This document shows, in pieces, positions 21,540 to 26,821 of a stretch of DNA of 26,821 nt. Each line of letters starts with the position of its first letter. The first letter of the stretch is position 1. The position numbers and the translations under genes are program-made. The notes under the pieces were generated by a model that saw nothing but the letters and a program-made list of their open reading frames with translations, had not been told where the DNA came from and did not search any database. This DNA comes from a virus: positions 1 to 26,821 of IMG/VR virus record IMGVR_UViG_3300049203_000089, one strand, 5' to 3'.

Positions 21540-21692
21540 TCACGCGGCGGCCTTCAGTGCTTTGGCCGGGTTGGGCGGAAGCGGTTCGTCGGGCTCGGCG
21601 GGCTGCCGAATGAGCTTGATCGTCACCTCGGCGGTGAAGCCTGGGGGGACTTCGATCTCGCCGCGGAACCGGCAAGTGGTGGGCTCAGTCAT
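21540..21692 (-). CDS. Small hypothetical protein (50 residues)
   Basis: The frame reads MTEPTTCRFRGEIEVPPGFT and continues with AEVTIKLIRQPAEPDEPLPP. It has the look of a short beta-hairpin followed by a Pro-rich tail. It overlaps the end of the HNH gene by eight bases, which fits the packing of this operon. A further 15-residue GTG frame (21496-21543) overlaps its stop and leads to the next gene; it is too short to judge. No function is known. Confidence 0.6.
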   Translation of the reverse strand: MTEPTTCRFRGEIEVPPGFTAEVTIKLIRQPAEPDEPLPPNPAKALKAAA

Positions 21693-22053
21693 GGGAAAGA
21701 TCCCCCCAGCGACGCCGGAAGCCCTGGCCTTGCAGCTTGCGGGTCGGCGGCGGCTTGAGCCCTTTGTGGGTGGCGTTCAGCCTTTTCGCCTTGGCGATCA
21801 GCTTCACGTCCAAGGCGGTCTTCGCCTTGTGGTGAGGACCGCAGAGCGGGCGCAGGTTCTCGTCTGCGTCACGTCCGCCGAGCGCGAGCGGGATGGTGTG
21901 ATCCAGCTCCAGACCCACCGTCTCCGTACACTCGGGATAGGCGCAGCAGCCGTTGTGCTTGGCGAGGATGCGTTCCCGGCGCTTGGGCGTCATTGCCCTA
22001 GGCTCGATGACGACCGGCTCGGCGTGGAGCGAGGAGGCGATGCGGGCGGCCAT
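21685..22053 (-). CDS. HNH endonuclease
   Basis: The 122-residue protein (ATG at 22053, TGATG overlap with the upstream gene) has the HNH pattern. C37 and C42 in CCAYPEC form the first zinc knuckle half. LELDHTIPLALGG supplies D51-H52, DADENLRPLC supplies N66 and C71, and GPHHKAKT supplies H74/H75. The fold binds a divalent metal and cuts DNA. In phages HNH proteins are often near the packaging genes; here it is in the recombination operon. The C-terminus is basic (KAKRLNATHKGLKPPPTRKL), suitable for DNA binding. Confidence 0.9.
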   Translation of the reverse strand: MAARIASSLHAEPVVIEPRAMTPKRRERILAKHNGCCAYPECTETVGLELDHTIPLALGGRDADENLRPLCGPHHKAKTALDVKLIAKAKRLNATHKGLKPPPTRKLQGQGFRRRWGDLSHD

Positions 22054-22331
22054 CAGCCGTTCGCCTCCAGCCAAGAGTCACACTCGGCGAACGTGCCCGT
22101 AAAGACGACTTCGAAGCCCTTGCCACCCTCGCCAGCCGGGTCCGGATTGGGGCGGCGAACGCCCACGACGTTGCAGGCGGCCCGCGCGCCCCACTCGTGG
22201 GGGTTGGTCGGCGCCTCGATCCAGAACGGGCCGGGATCGGGCTCTTGCGGCCCCATGAACCGCCCGCGCTTGTCGCGGATCTGGCGTTCCAGCATGGCCT
22301 TGGCGCGGCGCTGTTCGATGGTGAGGGTCAC
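22053..22331 (-). CDS. Small hypothetical protein upstream of the HNH gene (92 residues)
   Basis: The GTG start at 22331 overlaps the upstream stop (GTGA). The protein begins MTLTIEQRRAKAMLERQIRD with a basic helix, continues with GRFMGPQEPDPGPFWIEAPT and ends in a beta-rich region (FEVVFTGTFAECDSWLEANG). It may bind nucleic acid through its basic front, but no known domain is visible. It is coupled to the HNH gene by TGATG. Confidence 0.65.
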   Translation of the reverse strand: MTLTIEQRRAKAMLERQIRDKRGRFMGPQEPDPGPFWIEAPTNPHEWGARAACNVVGVRRPNPDPAGEGGKGFEVVFTGTFAECDSWLEANG

Positions 22332-22840
22332 GCGGCCCTCGACTGCTTGGAGAGCGTGTCGGGCGTCACGCCGATCAGGCCGGCGACGATCTCCAGCACC
22401 GCCTGTTTCGACCGCTGGAACTCCGCGGCGCCCATCGCCCGCTTGCTCTGCGACTTGGCCTTTCGGACCACCACGATTGGCCCGCGCACCACGACATGGG
22501 CGAAGCCGTCCTCGGCCTTGGCGTAGTCGCGCACCCGCAGCGCGGCGGCGTTCGATCCCACGTCGAGAATGGTCTCGGTGTAGAACCCGGCGTCGATCAG
22601 CGCCCGCTTGCGCAGGTGCTCGGAGGTCGGGAAGTGTTCGGCCAGGTGGTCGGGAAGCTGCTTCCAAGCCTCTGCGATGGTGGCGAACTCGTGGTTGTGG
22701 CTCTTTTCCGTCCGCTCCGGCTCGACGTGCAGCCAGTAGACCGCGCCCTCGACGAACTGCTCATCGGCCGCGTCGGAGAACCTCGCGGTCGGGATGAGCA
22801 CCCGGTTCGACCATCGGAAGGCCATGGCGTCGCGGATCAT
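22328..22840 (-). CDS. Conserved phage hypothetical protein (170 residues)
   Basis: From the ATG at 22840 the protein contains EGAVYWLHVEPERTEKSHNH, then EFATIAEAWKQLPDHLAEHF and SEHLRKRALIDAGFYTETIL, and ends with RAMGAAEFQRSKQAVLEIVA. This is a frequently seen phage protein next to recombination genes. The 'R..kshNh.FA.i.eaW..lP' core recalls NinB- or DUF1367-like accessory recombination proteins, but that link is weak and only by pattern. An upstream GTG at 22948 is unlikely, since its extension reads as low-complexity. Its front overlaps the 64-residue gene at 22761-22955. Confidence 0.72.
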   Translation of the reverse strand: MIRDAMAFRWSNRVLIPTARFSDAADEQFVEGAVYWLHVEPERTEKSHNHEFATIAEAWKQLPDHLAEHFPTSEHLRKRALIDAGFYTETILDVGSNAAALRVRDYAKAEDGFAHVVVRGPIVVVRKAKSQSKRAMGAAEFQRSKQAVLEIVAGLIGVTPDTLSKQSRAA

Positions 22841-22955
22841 CGTACCTGTTCCGAAGGGTGATCTTGGTTCCGGGGAAGGCGCGTAGGACGTCGCGGCAGA
22901 ACTCGCGCAGCTCGTCCTCTGGCCAGATGGGCGGGGCGGGGCGTTCACGCGGCAT
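22761..22955 (-). CDS. Small hypothetical protein overlapping its neighbour (64 residues)
   Basis: The frame reads MPRERPAPPIWPEDELREFC, then RDVLRAFPGTKITLRNRYDD. It fits the gap between the nuclease gene and the 170-residue gene, starting in an 11-base overlap with the nuclease stop. Its last 26 codons run through the first part of the next gene in another frame, an unusually long overlap. The first 40 residues look protein-like (helix plus strand), the last part less so. It may be real with a dispensable end. Confidence 0.5.
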   Translation of the reverse strand: MPRERPAPPIWPEDELREFCRDVLRAFPGTKITLRNRYDDPRRHGLPMVEPGAHPDREVLRRGR

Positions 22956-23580
22956 CTCGCAGCGGTTCGCCATAGGCGCGGACCTTCTCCACGATGGCGG
23001 CGAGTTCGTCGTTGAACCTGGCGACCTCGGCGGCGAGGTTGGCGATGTACGCCTCATCTCGATGAGCCCGCTTGAGGAAGGGCGGCAGGCCGGGCCAGTA
23101 GACGGCCAGGTCGATCCATTCCCGCTCGGCGACCCAGAGCGCGCCCTGGCATTGGGCGACGTGCTCGGGGCAGAACTCATCCGCCAGGATGGCCCCAATC
23201 AGGAACTTCGGGGCCTTGCTCTTGATCTCCAGCATCCCGTCATCGCCGATCAGCGAGTCAGGGGAACAGCCGGCGCCGTGGTTGGTGATGAAGCCCACCT
23301 GCCGAGGCTCGGTGTCGGAGATCATCGCGTAGAGGTCGCGGGCCTCGGGCTCCAACGCCTTGCCGCGTTCGGTGTAGAGGCTGGAGAAGCCCTCCGGGGG
23401 CTCGCCGGTCAGACGCTCGCCCGCAAGCTGGAGCATGTAGGTCTTGCGCGTGGCGCTGGGCGTCTTGCCGTCCTTGCCGCGCTTGACGATGCACTCGAAC
23501 TCGGAGGCGGTGGCCAGGCCGGCGCGGACGGCAAACCATTCGGCCGAGCCCTGCTGGACGTCGTGAATGATTGCGGCCAT
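22945..23580 (-). CDS. YqaJ/lambda-exonuclease-type recombination nuclease
   Basis: The 211-residue protein has the fold motifs of YqaJ-type viral recombinases. QGSAEWFAVRAGLATASEF (about 10-28) is the typical 'w...R.g.ltAS' opening. SLYTERGKALEPEARDLY (about 67-84) follows. The catalytic part is CSPDSLIGDDGMLEIKSKAP, giving D108, E118 and K120, matching the D...ExK pattern of lambda exonuclease. It degrades the 5' strand of linear double-stranded DNA and leaves 3' overhangs for annealing. It lies directly after the Erf-like annealing gene (one base overlap), so the two act as a Red-like pair. Confidence 0.9.
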   Translation of the reverse strand: MAAIIHDVQQGSAEWFAVRAGLATASEFECIVKRGKDGKTPSATRKTYMLQLAGERLTGEPPEGFSSLYTERGKALEPEARDLYAMISDTEPRQVGFITNHGAGCSPDSLIGDDGMLEIKSKAPKFLIGAILADEFCPEHVAQCQGALWVAEREWIDLAVYWPGLPPFLKRAHRDEAYIANLAAEVARFNDELAAIVEKVRAYGEPLRDAA

Positions 23581-24329
23581 CAGCGGGCGCTCGCACGCTT
23601 CTTGGCGGCTAGGCTGGTCAGCGCCTTGCGGAACTCGTTCGTGCGGATGTGCTCGACCGCATCGACCGCCATGTATTTGAGGAAGGCGGCGCGGTCGGCG
23701 CCGGCGTCGCTCAACAGCGCGTTGATCTGCCCGACCTGGCCTTCGCCGATGAAGGTCGCTTCCGCCGCATTGCCGTCGTCGTCGGTCAGCGCGACGTCGA
23801 AGATCATCAGTTTGAGATATCGCCGGCCGTAGCTCATCGTGGAGCCGAAGGCGTGCGTCGCGGTCTTGTTCTGCGTCCCCTTCATGCCGGTCAGATCGGC
23901 CGGAACGTCGGCGTGGTATTCCCGTGAGTGGCCAGCCTCGTGAGAGAGGGTGCAGGTGATGCGGTAGTGGTTCGGCAGCGGGCTTTCCGCGGTCCCGAAC
24001 GACAGCGCGAAGCCGTGCTTGGTGATGATCGGGTCCATCGTCCGCGCGACCGTCTCAAGCCGCGCATAGCGCGAGTTGGTCTGATCGTTCTTGGCGTCCC
24101 GCTGGATCTGCGGCATCTCCGCTTGCGCGGCTTTCAGCCCCTCATTGAACAGCCGCTCGGCGTCGCGGGCCGTGATCCGCTCGTACATGCCGAGCAACCG
24201 CTCCAGCTTGTCCACGTCGGTGTTCGGATCGGCGGCGGCGCGGCTGATGACGTCCATCAGGGGCGCGGCGCCCACGGTGACGACTTCGCCGGTCACGCGG
24301 GCGACCTCTTGGCGGGCGGGCTCACTCAT
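23580..24329 (-). CDS. Erf-family single-strand annealing protein
   Basis: The 249-residue protein carries the Erf-superfamily core: EGLKAAQAEMPQIQRDAKND (about 64-83), RYARLETVARTMDPIITKHG (about 87-106), and KGTQNKTATHAFGSTMSYGR (about 150-169) followed by RYLKLMIFDVALTDDDGNA. The 'tp.h..GS..sYgrRY.l...l.l....DDDG' pattern is diagnostic of Erf, the P22 essential recombination function. Such proteins coat and anneal single strands and help circularise or repair phage DNA. The adjacent YqaJ nuclease would provide the strands. Confidence 0.92.
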   Translation of the reverse strand: MSEPARQEVARVTGEVVTVGAAPLMDVISRAAADPNTDVDKLERLLGMYERITARDAERLFNEGLKAAQAEMPQIQRDAKNDQTNSRYARLETVARTMDPIITKHGFALSFGTAESPLPNHYRITCTLSHEAGHSREYHADVPADLTGMKGTQNKTATHAFGSTMSYGRRYLKLMIFDVALTDDDGNAAEATFIGEGQVGQINALLSDAGADRAAFLKYMAVDAVEHIRTNEFRKALTSLAAKKRASAR

Positions 24330-24522
24330 GGATGTCTCCCTGCAAGGTGATTTCGACGCACTCGACGCAGATCCAGAGGCCAGCGGCTTGAGAGGTGTCG
24401 GGGTCGATGTGGCGGACGGTTCCGCAAAGCTCGCACTCGGGCTCTGGCGGTTCGGTCCAGCTGCGGAGGTCCGCCTGATCCGAGGGACTCAGGTCGCGGA
24501 AATGGCCGCGATAGCTGCTCAT
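24322..24522 (-). CDS. Small zinc-ribbon protein (66 residues)
   Basis: The protein reads MSSYRGHFRDLSPSDQADLR, then PECELCGTVRHIDPDTSQAA and LWICVECVEITL. CELC (about residues 30-33) and CVEC (52-55) are a clear zinc-ribbon pair. It overlaps the start of the Erf gene by eight bases. The function is unknown; a DNA- or protein-binding accessory role is possible. Confidence 0.7.
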   Translation of the reverse strand: MSSYRGHFRDLSPSDQADLRSWTEPPEPECELCGTVRHIDPDTSQAAGLWICVECVEITLQGDIHE

Positions 24523-24716
24523 GCCGCCACCGCCTGACTGTCATCCGCCGCCAGGATGGCGCGGAACGTCATGGTCCGTTCGGTGCGGATTTCGAGCTGC
24601 CAGCCAGGGAACTTGTGACCCTCGGTTTCAATCCAGAGGTCTGCGCGCTCTCTCGAACTGAAACACTCGATCGGAGCGCCATAGGCGGTGCGGGCGATCA
24701 GGTAGGTGAAGGTCAT
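24519..24716 (-). CDS. Small hypothetical protein (65 residues)
   Basis: The protein begins MTFTYLIARTAYGAPIECFS, continues SRERADLWIETEGHKFPGWQ and ends with LEIRTERTMTFRAILAADDS. The alternating pattern suggests a small alpha/beta protein. No family is known to me. Its ATG follows directly the stop of the gene to its right. Confidence 0.6.
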   Translation of the reverse strand: MTFTYLIARTAYGAPIECFSSRERADLWIETEGHKFPGWQLEIRTERTMTFRAILAADDSQAVAA

Positions 24717-24717
24717 G

Positions 24718-25059
24718 TCAGCGGCCCTCGGCCTTGGCGATGGCCGGCAGCAGTACGGTTTCCCGGAAAGCCGTCTCGCCCCCGCCGGAGCGGTCGCGGA
24801 TGAAAGCTTCGGCCGATCTCAGGGCTTCCAGCAGATCAGGCGCAGCGGAAAGCAGGTGAGCGACGCTCTTGTCGCAGTTGTAGACGGTCGCAAACGAGCC
24901 GGCGAAATCCGCCTCACCCCGCTCGCACACACCGTGGCAGGTGGTGGGGAGGCCGGGGTGCGAGAGCACATGCCACGGCGTTGGGCGGTCGCGGTTCGGC
25001 GATTGACCGCTCGTTACGGCAGTGATCGACGGGGACAGGTCCCGGGATTCAGTATTCAT
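24718..25059 (-). CDS. Small early protein, 'APELLEALK...AIAKAEG' family, copy 4
   Basis: The protein is 113 residues from the ATG at 25059, which overlaps the upstream stop; an in-frame ATG at 25068 adds three. It contains RPTPWHVLSHPGLPTTCHGV, then ADFAGSFATVYNCDKSVAHL and LSAAPDLLEALRSAEAF, ending LLPAIAKAEGR. The core is nearly the same as copy 3 at 19769-20140, over 4 kb away, including the conserved Cys/His positions. The function is unknown. Confidence 0.78.
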   Translation of the reverse strand: MNTESRDLSPSITAVTSGQSPNRDRPTPWHVLSHPGLPTTCHGVCERGEADFAGSFATVYNCDKSVAHLLSAAPDLLEALRSAEAFIRDRSGGGETAFRETVLLPAIAKAEGR

Positions 25060-25163
25060 TTCACCCATCCGAGTAGAGTGGCGACGAAGACGACGCCGCG
25101 TATTTCGTTCAGCAGCAGCATCGCCACGCCGAATGCGCCGAGCCGCTTGACAAGCGCCTTCAT
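25056..25163 (-). CDS. Tiny membrane protein (35 residues)
   Basis: The frame encodes MKALVKRLGAFGVAMLLLNE followed by IRGVVFVATLLGWVK. A basic front is followed by a hydrophobic stretch broken by one Glu-Ile-Arg, so it may be one helix or a re-entrant pair. Its ATG overlaps the stop of another tiny membrane gene, and its stop overlaps the next gene. A GGCGGG site lies upstream. The function is unknown. Confidence 0.55.
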   Translation of the reverse strand: MKALVKRLGAFGVAMLLLNEIRGVVFVATLLGWVK

Positions 25164-25249
25164 GATCCCGCCGCCATCAGCAGAGCCGTGACGAAGCCGA
25201 AGAAGCCGAGGACGGCTCCCAGGCGCGAGGCTTCGAGGAGGAGGCGCAT
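25160..25249 (-). CDS. Tiny membrane protein (29 residues)
   Basis: The frame encodes MRLLLEASRLGAVLGFFGFV followed by TALLMAAGS. It has a single hydrophobic helix. The start overlaps the upstream stop (TGATG) and the stop overlaps the next start (ATGA), so it fits the coupled series of the operon. Very short length keeps confidence moderate. The role is unknown. Confidence 0.5.
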   Translation of the reverse strand: MRLLLEASRLGAVLGFFGFVTALLMAAGS

Positions 25250-25491
25250 CACGCGGCCTCGGCCTGATCGGCGCCAAAGTGCGCCAACACCGCGCGCAAG
25301 GCGTCGGCGAACCGGGCGAACTTGGCTTTGCTCGTGGTGTCGTGGCGGATCATGTAGTCCGAGTGCGGGGCTGGCAGATCCGCCGCCTTCATCGCGGCGT
25401 TCTCGCGGGTCTTCTTGATGAGATCGCGGTCATAGAACTCGACCATGCTCTCGGCGTGAGCGAGGGTTTCGCGGATGGCGTCGAGGTCCAT
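25249..25491 (-). CDS. Small helical hypothetical protein (80 residues)
   Basis: The protein reads MDLDAIRETLAHAESMVEFY, continues DRDLIKKTRENAAMKAADLP and ends with KFARFADALRAVLAHFGADQ. The helical, charged pattern resembles small phage proteins of unknown role. It lies in the promoter-proximal part of the leftward operon and would be made early. Confidence 0.65.
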   Translation of the reverse strand: MDLDAIRETLAHAESMVEFYDRDLIKKTRENAAMKAADLPAPHSDYMIRHDTTSKAKFARFADALRAVLAHFGADQAEAA

Positions 25492-25492
25492 G

Positions 25493-25699
25493 TCAGGCCT
25501 CCGTCTTCGGGTTGGAAAGGACGTGCCGCAGCGTCTCGGCGGCGAAGGCGCGGGCGGCGCGGAGTTCGCGCAGCGCGGCCGAAGCTTCCGGCCAGGGCGC
25601 CGGAGCCGTCACCGGGTGGCCGTCGCAGGTGACGAAGTAGGTGGCGACCGGACCGCGCTCGGCGGCGTTGGTCTGCAGGGTGAGAGCGGGCCCGCCCAT
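25493..25699 (-). CDS. Small hypothetical protein (68 residues)
   Basis: The start is the ATG at 25699 in a TGATG overlap, or a GTG three bases upstream. The protein has a beta-rich front (TLQTNAAERGPVATYFVTCD) followed by APWPEASAALRELRAARAFA and an AAETLRHVLSN helix. The hydrophilic alternation suggests a small alpha/beta fold. No family is known. Confidence 0.6.
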   Translation of the reverse strand: MGGPALTLQTNAAERGPVATYFVTCDGHPVTAPAPWPEASAALRELRAARAFAAETLRHVLSNPKTEA

Positions 25700-25950
25700 C
25701 ACGCCGCTCCCCGTAGGGCCGGCTTGGTCGCGACGTCAGCGATGTACGGCCGACCCTGGCTCGCCGCGTAGGCCGCGACTTCGGCTTCCATCTTGGCGAG
25801 GGCTTGGAGGTAAGCGGCCTGCGCCTTGGCTTGGGCTTCCGGGGAAGGGCGCAAGGACGGCTCGTCACCCATCCCTGACCACCTAACCCCACTATCCGGG
25901 GTCGGCATCTGGCCGGCGTCTGCGGGACTGAGGGGCATCGGTGTCTCCAT
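25699..25950 (-). CDS. First gene of the leftward early operon (83 residues)
   Basis: The protein starts METPMPLSPADAGQMPTPDS with a disordered Pro-rich front and continues to a helical part, SPEAQAKAQAAYLQALAKME, then AEVAAYAASQGRPYIADVAT. I see no known domain. It is the first gene after the divergent control region, so it would be made immediately early. The ATG at 25950 lies about 10-20 bases after the predicted transcription start. Confidence 0.65.
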   Translation of the reverse strand: METPMPLSPADAGQMPTPDSGVRWSGMGDEPSLRPSPEAQAKAQAAYLQALAKMEAEVAAYAASQGRPYIADVATKPALRGAA

Positions 25951-26061
25951 CAGGTCGATGGAGAAACACTACAGACTGTAGCTTAGGAGCGCAAGTCTAA
26001 AACTCACAGCGAGTAGTGTTTTTTCCCGCAACCTCGCGGCCGCGGTGTGGGGGAGGCTACA
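25951..26061. promoter_or_regulatory. Divergent early promoter/operator region
   Basis: This region separates the leftward operon from the rightward exported-protein genes. For leftward transcription I read -35 TTGCGC at 25994-25989 and -10 TAGTGT at 25971-25966, with a 17-base spacer. A perfect palindrome CTACAG-A-CTGTAG (25969-25981) covers part of the -10 and spacer, the place of a repressor operator. A degenerate copy, TCACAGCGAGTAG, lies at about 26004-26016 (9 of 13 positions). The outer bases AAACACTAC (25964-25972) and GTAGTGTTT (26013-26021) are exact inverted repeats, so a TAGTGT box also faces rightward, though without a clear -35. A repressor or Cro-like protein outside the window would bind here. 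Confidence 0.6.
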
Positions 26062-26313
26062 ATGCGCTGGGTGATTTTCGGACTGAGTCTAGCGATGATT
26101 GCGGCTGCGCCCTCGCTTGCGGATGCGAGCGGCAGCCATCGACGGTCCGGATATTTTACGAAGAACGGGACTTATGTAGCGCCGGCCCGCGCGACCAACC
26201 CGAACCGCACCCGCGTGGATAACTGGTCCAGCAAGCCGAACGTGAACCCCTATACGGGCAAGCGGGGGATGCGCGACCCGCTCGCGCCAAAGCGTCGACA
26301 GGGCGGGTTTTGA
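26062..26313 (+). CDS. Small secreted protein (83 residues)
   Basis: The ATG at 26062 follows a strong GGGGGAGG site. The protein starts with a signal peptide, MRWVIFGLSLAMIAAAPSLA, with cleavage likely after ADA near residue 22. The mature part is about 60 residues and has the pattern HRRSGYFTKNGTYVAPARAT followed by VDNWSSKPNVNPYTGKRG. This 'GY.kkdGtYV.p..R..p...NW.tkgNvNpYTGk.G' family is widespread as small exported proteins of unknown function. It sits where a lysogeny or regulatory gene is often found, and may be a lysogenic conversion or periplasmic protein. Confidence 0.75.
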   Translation: MRWVIFGLSLAMIAAAPSLADASGSHRRSGYFTKNGTYVAPARATNPNRTRVDNWSSKPNVNPYTGKRGMRDPLAPKRRQGGF

Positions 26314-26317
26314 AGGC

Positions 26318-26650
26318 GTGAGGTACGCCGCTTCCTTAGTCCTCGCGCTGGCGATCGGGTGCCCCGCACGGGCCGAAACCACCCAATTCTGGTCGCCCGG
26401 CAGCAGCGGAGGAACAAGCTGCGCAACTTGGCTGTCCAATCCTGTGCAAGAGGCGGCTGGCGCCGAATGGATCTTAGGCTTCGTTACTGGCGCCAACGCC
26501 TACAACGACCGATACCATTACGTTGGTCGCACAACCGATAGCGCTGGCCTGATCGCTGAGGTGAGGCTTGCCTGTCAGGCCGCCCCCGCGGACACGGTGC
26601 AGGCTGTGACATTCCGCGTGTATGTCCGACTACAGAATGACCGGCGCTAG
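26318..26650 (+). CDS. Small exported protein (110 residues)
   Basis: The GTG at 26318 follows an AAGG site four bases after the previous stop. A signal peptide MRYAASLVLALAIGCPARA is followed by the mature part, starting ETTQFWSPG. It has SCATWLSNP and later LACQAAP cysteines, which could form one disulfide, and AEWILGFVTGANAYNDR. The 'C.tWL..p......WilGfvtG.n' pattern is seen in small periplasmic proteins, and it recalls Rap1a-type immunity proteins only loosely. The pair with the preceding gene suggests a two-gene operon of exported products. Confidence 0.7.
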   Translation: MRYAASLVLALAIGCPARAETTQFWSPGSSGGTSCATWLSNPVQEAAGAEWILGFVTGANAYNDRYHYVGRTTDSAGLIAEVRLACQAAPADTVQAVTFRVYVRLQNDRR

Positions 26651-26694
26651 TGGGTCCTGCGCCGAGCCGACGCTATGTGCTGGCGGGGGAGTGA

Positions 26695-26821
26695 ATGAAG
26701 GCGCAAGTCGAGGATGCGCTGTTCGAATGGATGGCCGGCGTCGGAGTCGGCCTCATACCATTGGCCGCTCACGGTGTGATTGAGCTGGCCGTTGCGGACG
26801 CCGCCCATGTTGAGGGTAGCT
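26695..26821 (+). CDS. Start of a further rightward gene (partial)
   Basis: An ATG at 26695 with GGGGGAG upstream opens a frame that runs to the window's end: MKAQVEDALFEWMAGVGVGL and onward. The visible 42 residues include a moderately hydrophobic stretch (VGVGLIPLAAHGVIEL). It is not enough to assign a function. Confidence 0.5.
   Translation, partial: MKAQVEDALFEWMAGVGVGLIPLAAHGVIELAVADAAHVEGS

Noticed and set aside
21496-21543. A 15-residue GTG frame between the 50-residue gene and the zinc-ribbon gene
   Set aside because: It overlaps the upstream stop and precedes the next ribosome-binding site, but it is too short to support as a gene.
21562-22797. A 411-residue open frame on the plus strand
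   Set aside because: It crosses the HNH gene and its neighbours, which have clear motifs, and reads as Arg/Ser/Pro-rich low complexity in its second half.
22858-23832. A 324-residue open frame on the plus strand
   Set aside because: It is antisense to the nuclease and Erf genes, both firmly identified by catalytic or family motifs.
1-26821. CRISPR arrays, rRNA genes, insertion sequences or transposase genes
   Set aside because: No regularly spaced repeats, no rRNA-like stretch and no transposase motif were seen in the window.

Overview
The window is part of a temperate, long-tailed (siphovirus-like) phage genome. Base composition is GC-rich. The tail genes resemble those of alphaproteobacterial phages and gene transfer agents, and the early region is packed with small hypothetical genes of the kind seen in such phages. 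A Caulobacterales-like alphaproteobacterial host is my best guess; the sequence does not prove the genus.

Layout. 1-9279 (+) holds the end of a head-tail connector gene, then a head-tail adaptor, an HK97 gp10-like protein, a DUF3168 tail terminator, the tail tube protein, a tail assembly chaperone pair that probably uses a -1 frameshift, a 1186-residue tape measure protein, and two tail-tip or fibre proteins. 9450-10523 (+) is an inserted GT87-type membrane glycosyltransferase. 10560-13444 is the lysis region: a holin-like membrane protein, a SAR-type GH24 endolysin, an i-spanin and a lipoprotein o-spanin, with an unrelated gene between the two spanins and two minus-strand genes inserted before the endolysin. 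13445-14408 holds four small minus-strand genes. 14501-14549 is the 3' part of a tRNA-Lys(UUU), read as the attachment core. It is followed by a tyrosine integrase and an AlpA/Xis-like gene on the minus strand. From 16025 to 25950 a continuous leftward early operon carries about 30 small, mostly overlapping genes, including an Erf-type single-strand annealing protein, a YqaJ/lambda-exonuclease-type nuclease and an HNH nuclease. 25951-26061 is a divergent control region with a promoter and palindromic operator. Two exported small proteins and the start of another gene run rightward to the end.

How it fits together. The early operon would deliver recombination functions and, at its far end, Xis and Int next to the attachment core. 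The rightward late genes build the tail and lyse the cell. Phage-like genes lie on both sides of the attachment core, which is the arrangement of attP in a free or circular phage genome rather than of attL/attR in an integrated prophage. No repressor, replication, terminase, portal or capsid gene is visible; these would lie outside the window.

Points I find most interesting: the intact-looking attP in a tRNA-Lys fragment, the GT87 gene beside the fibre gene, the split spanin pair with a nucleotidyltransferase-like insert, a four-member paralogous family of small early proteins, and the palindromic operator in the divergent promoter region.
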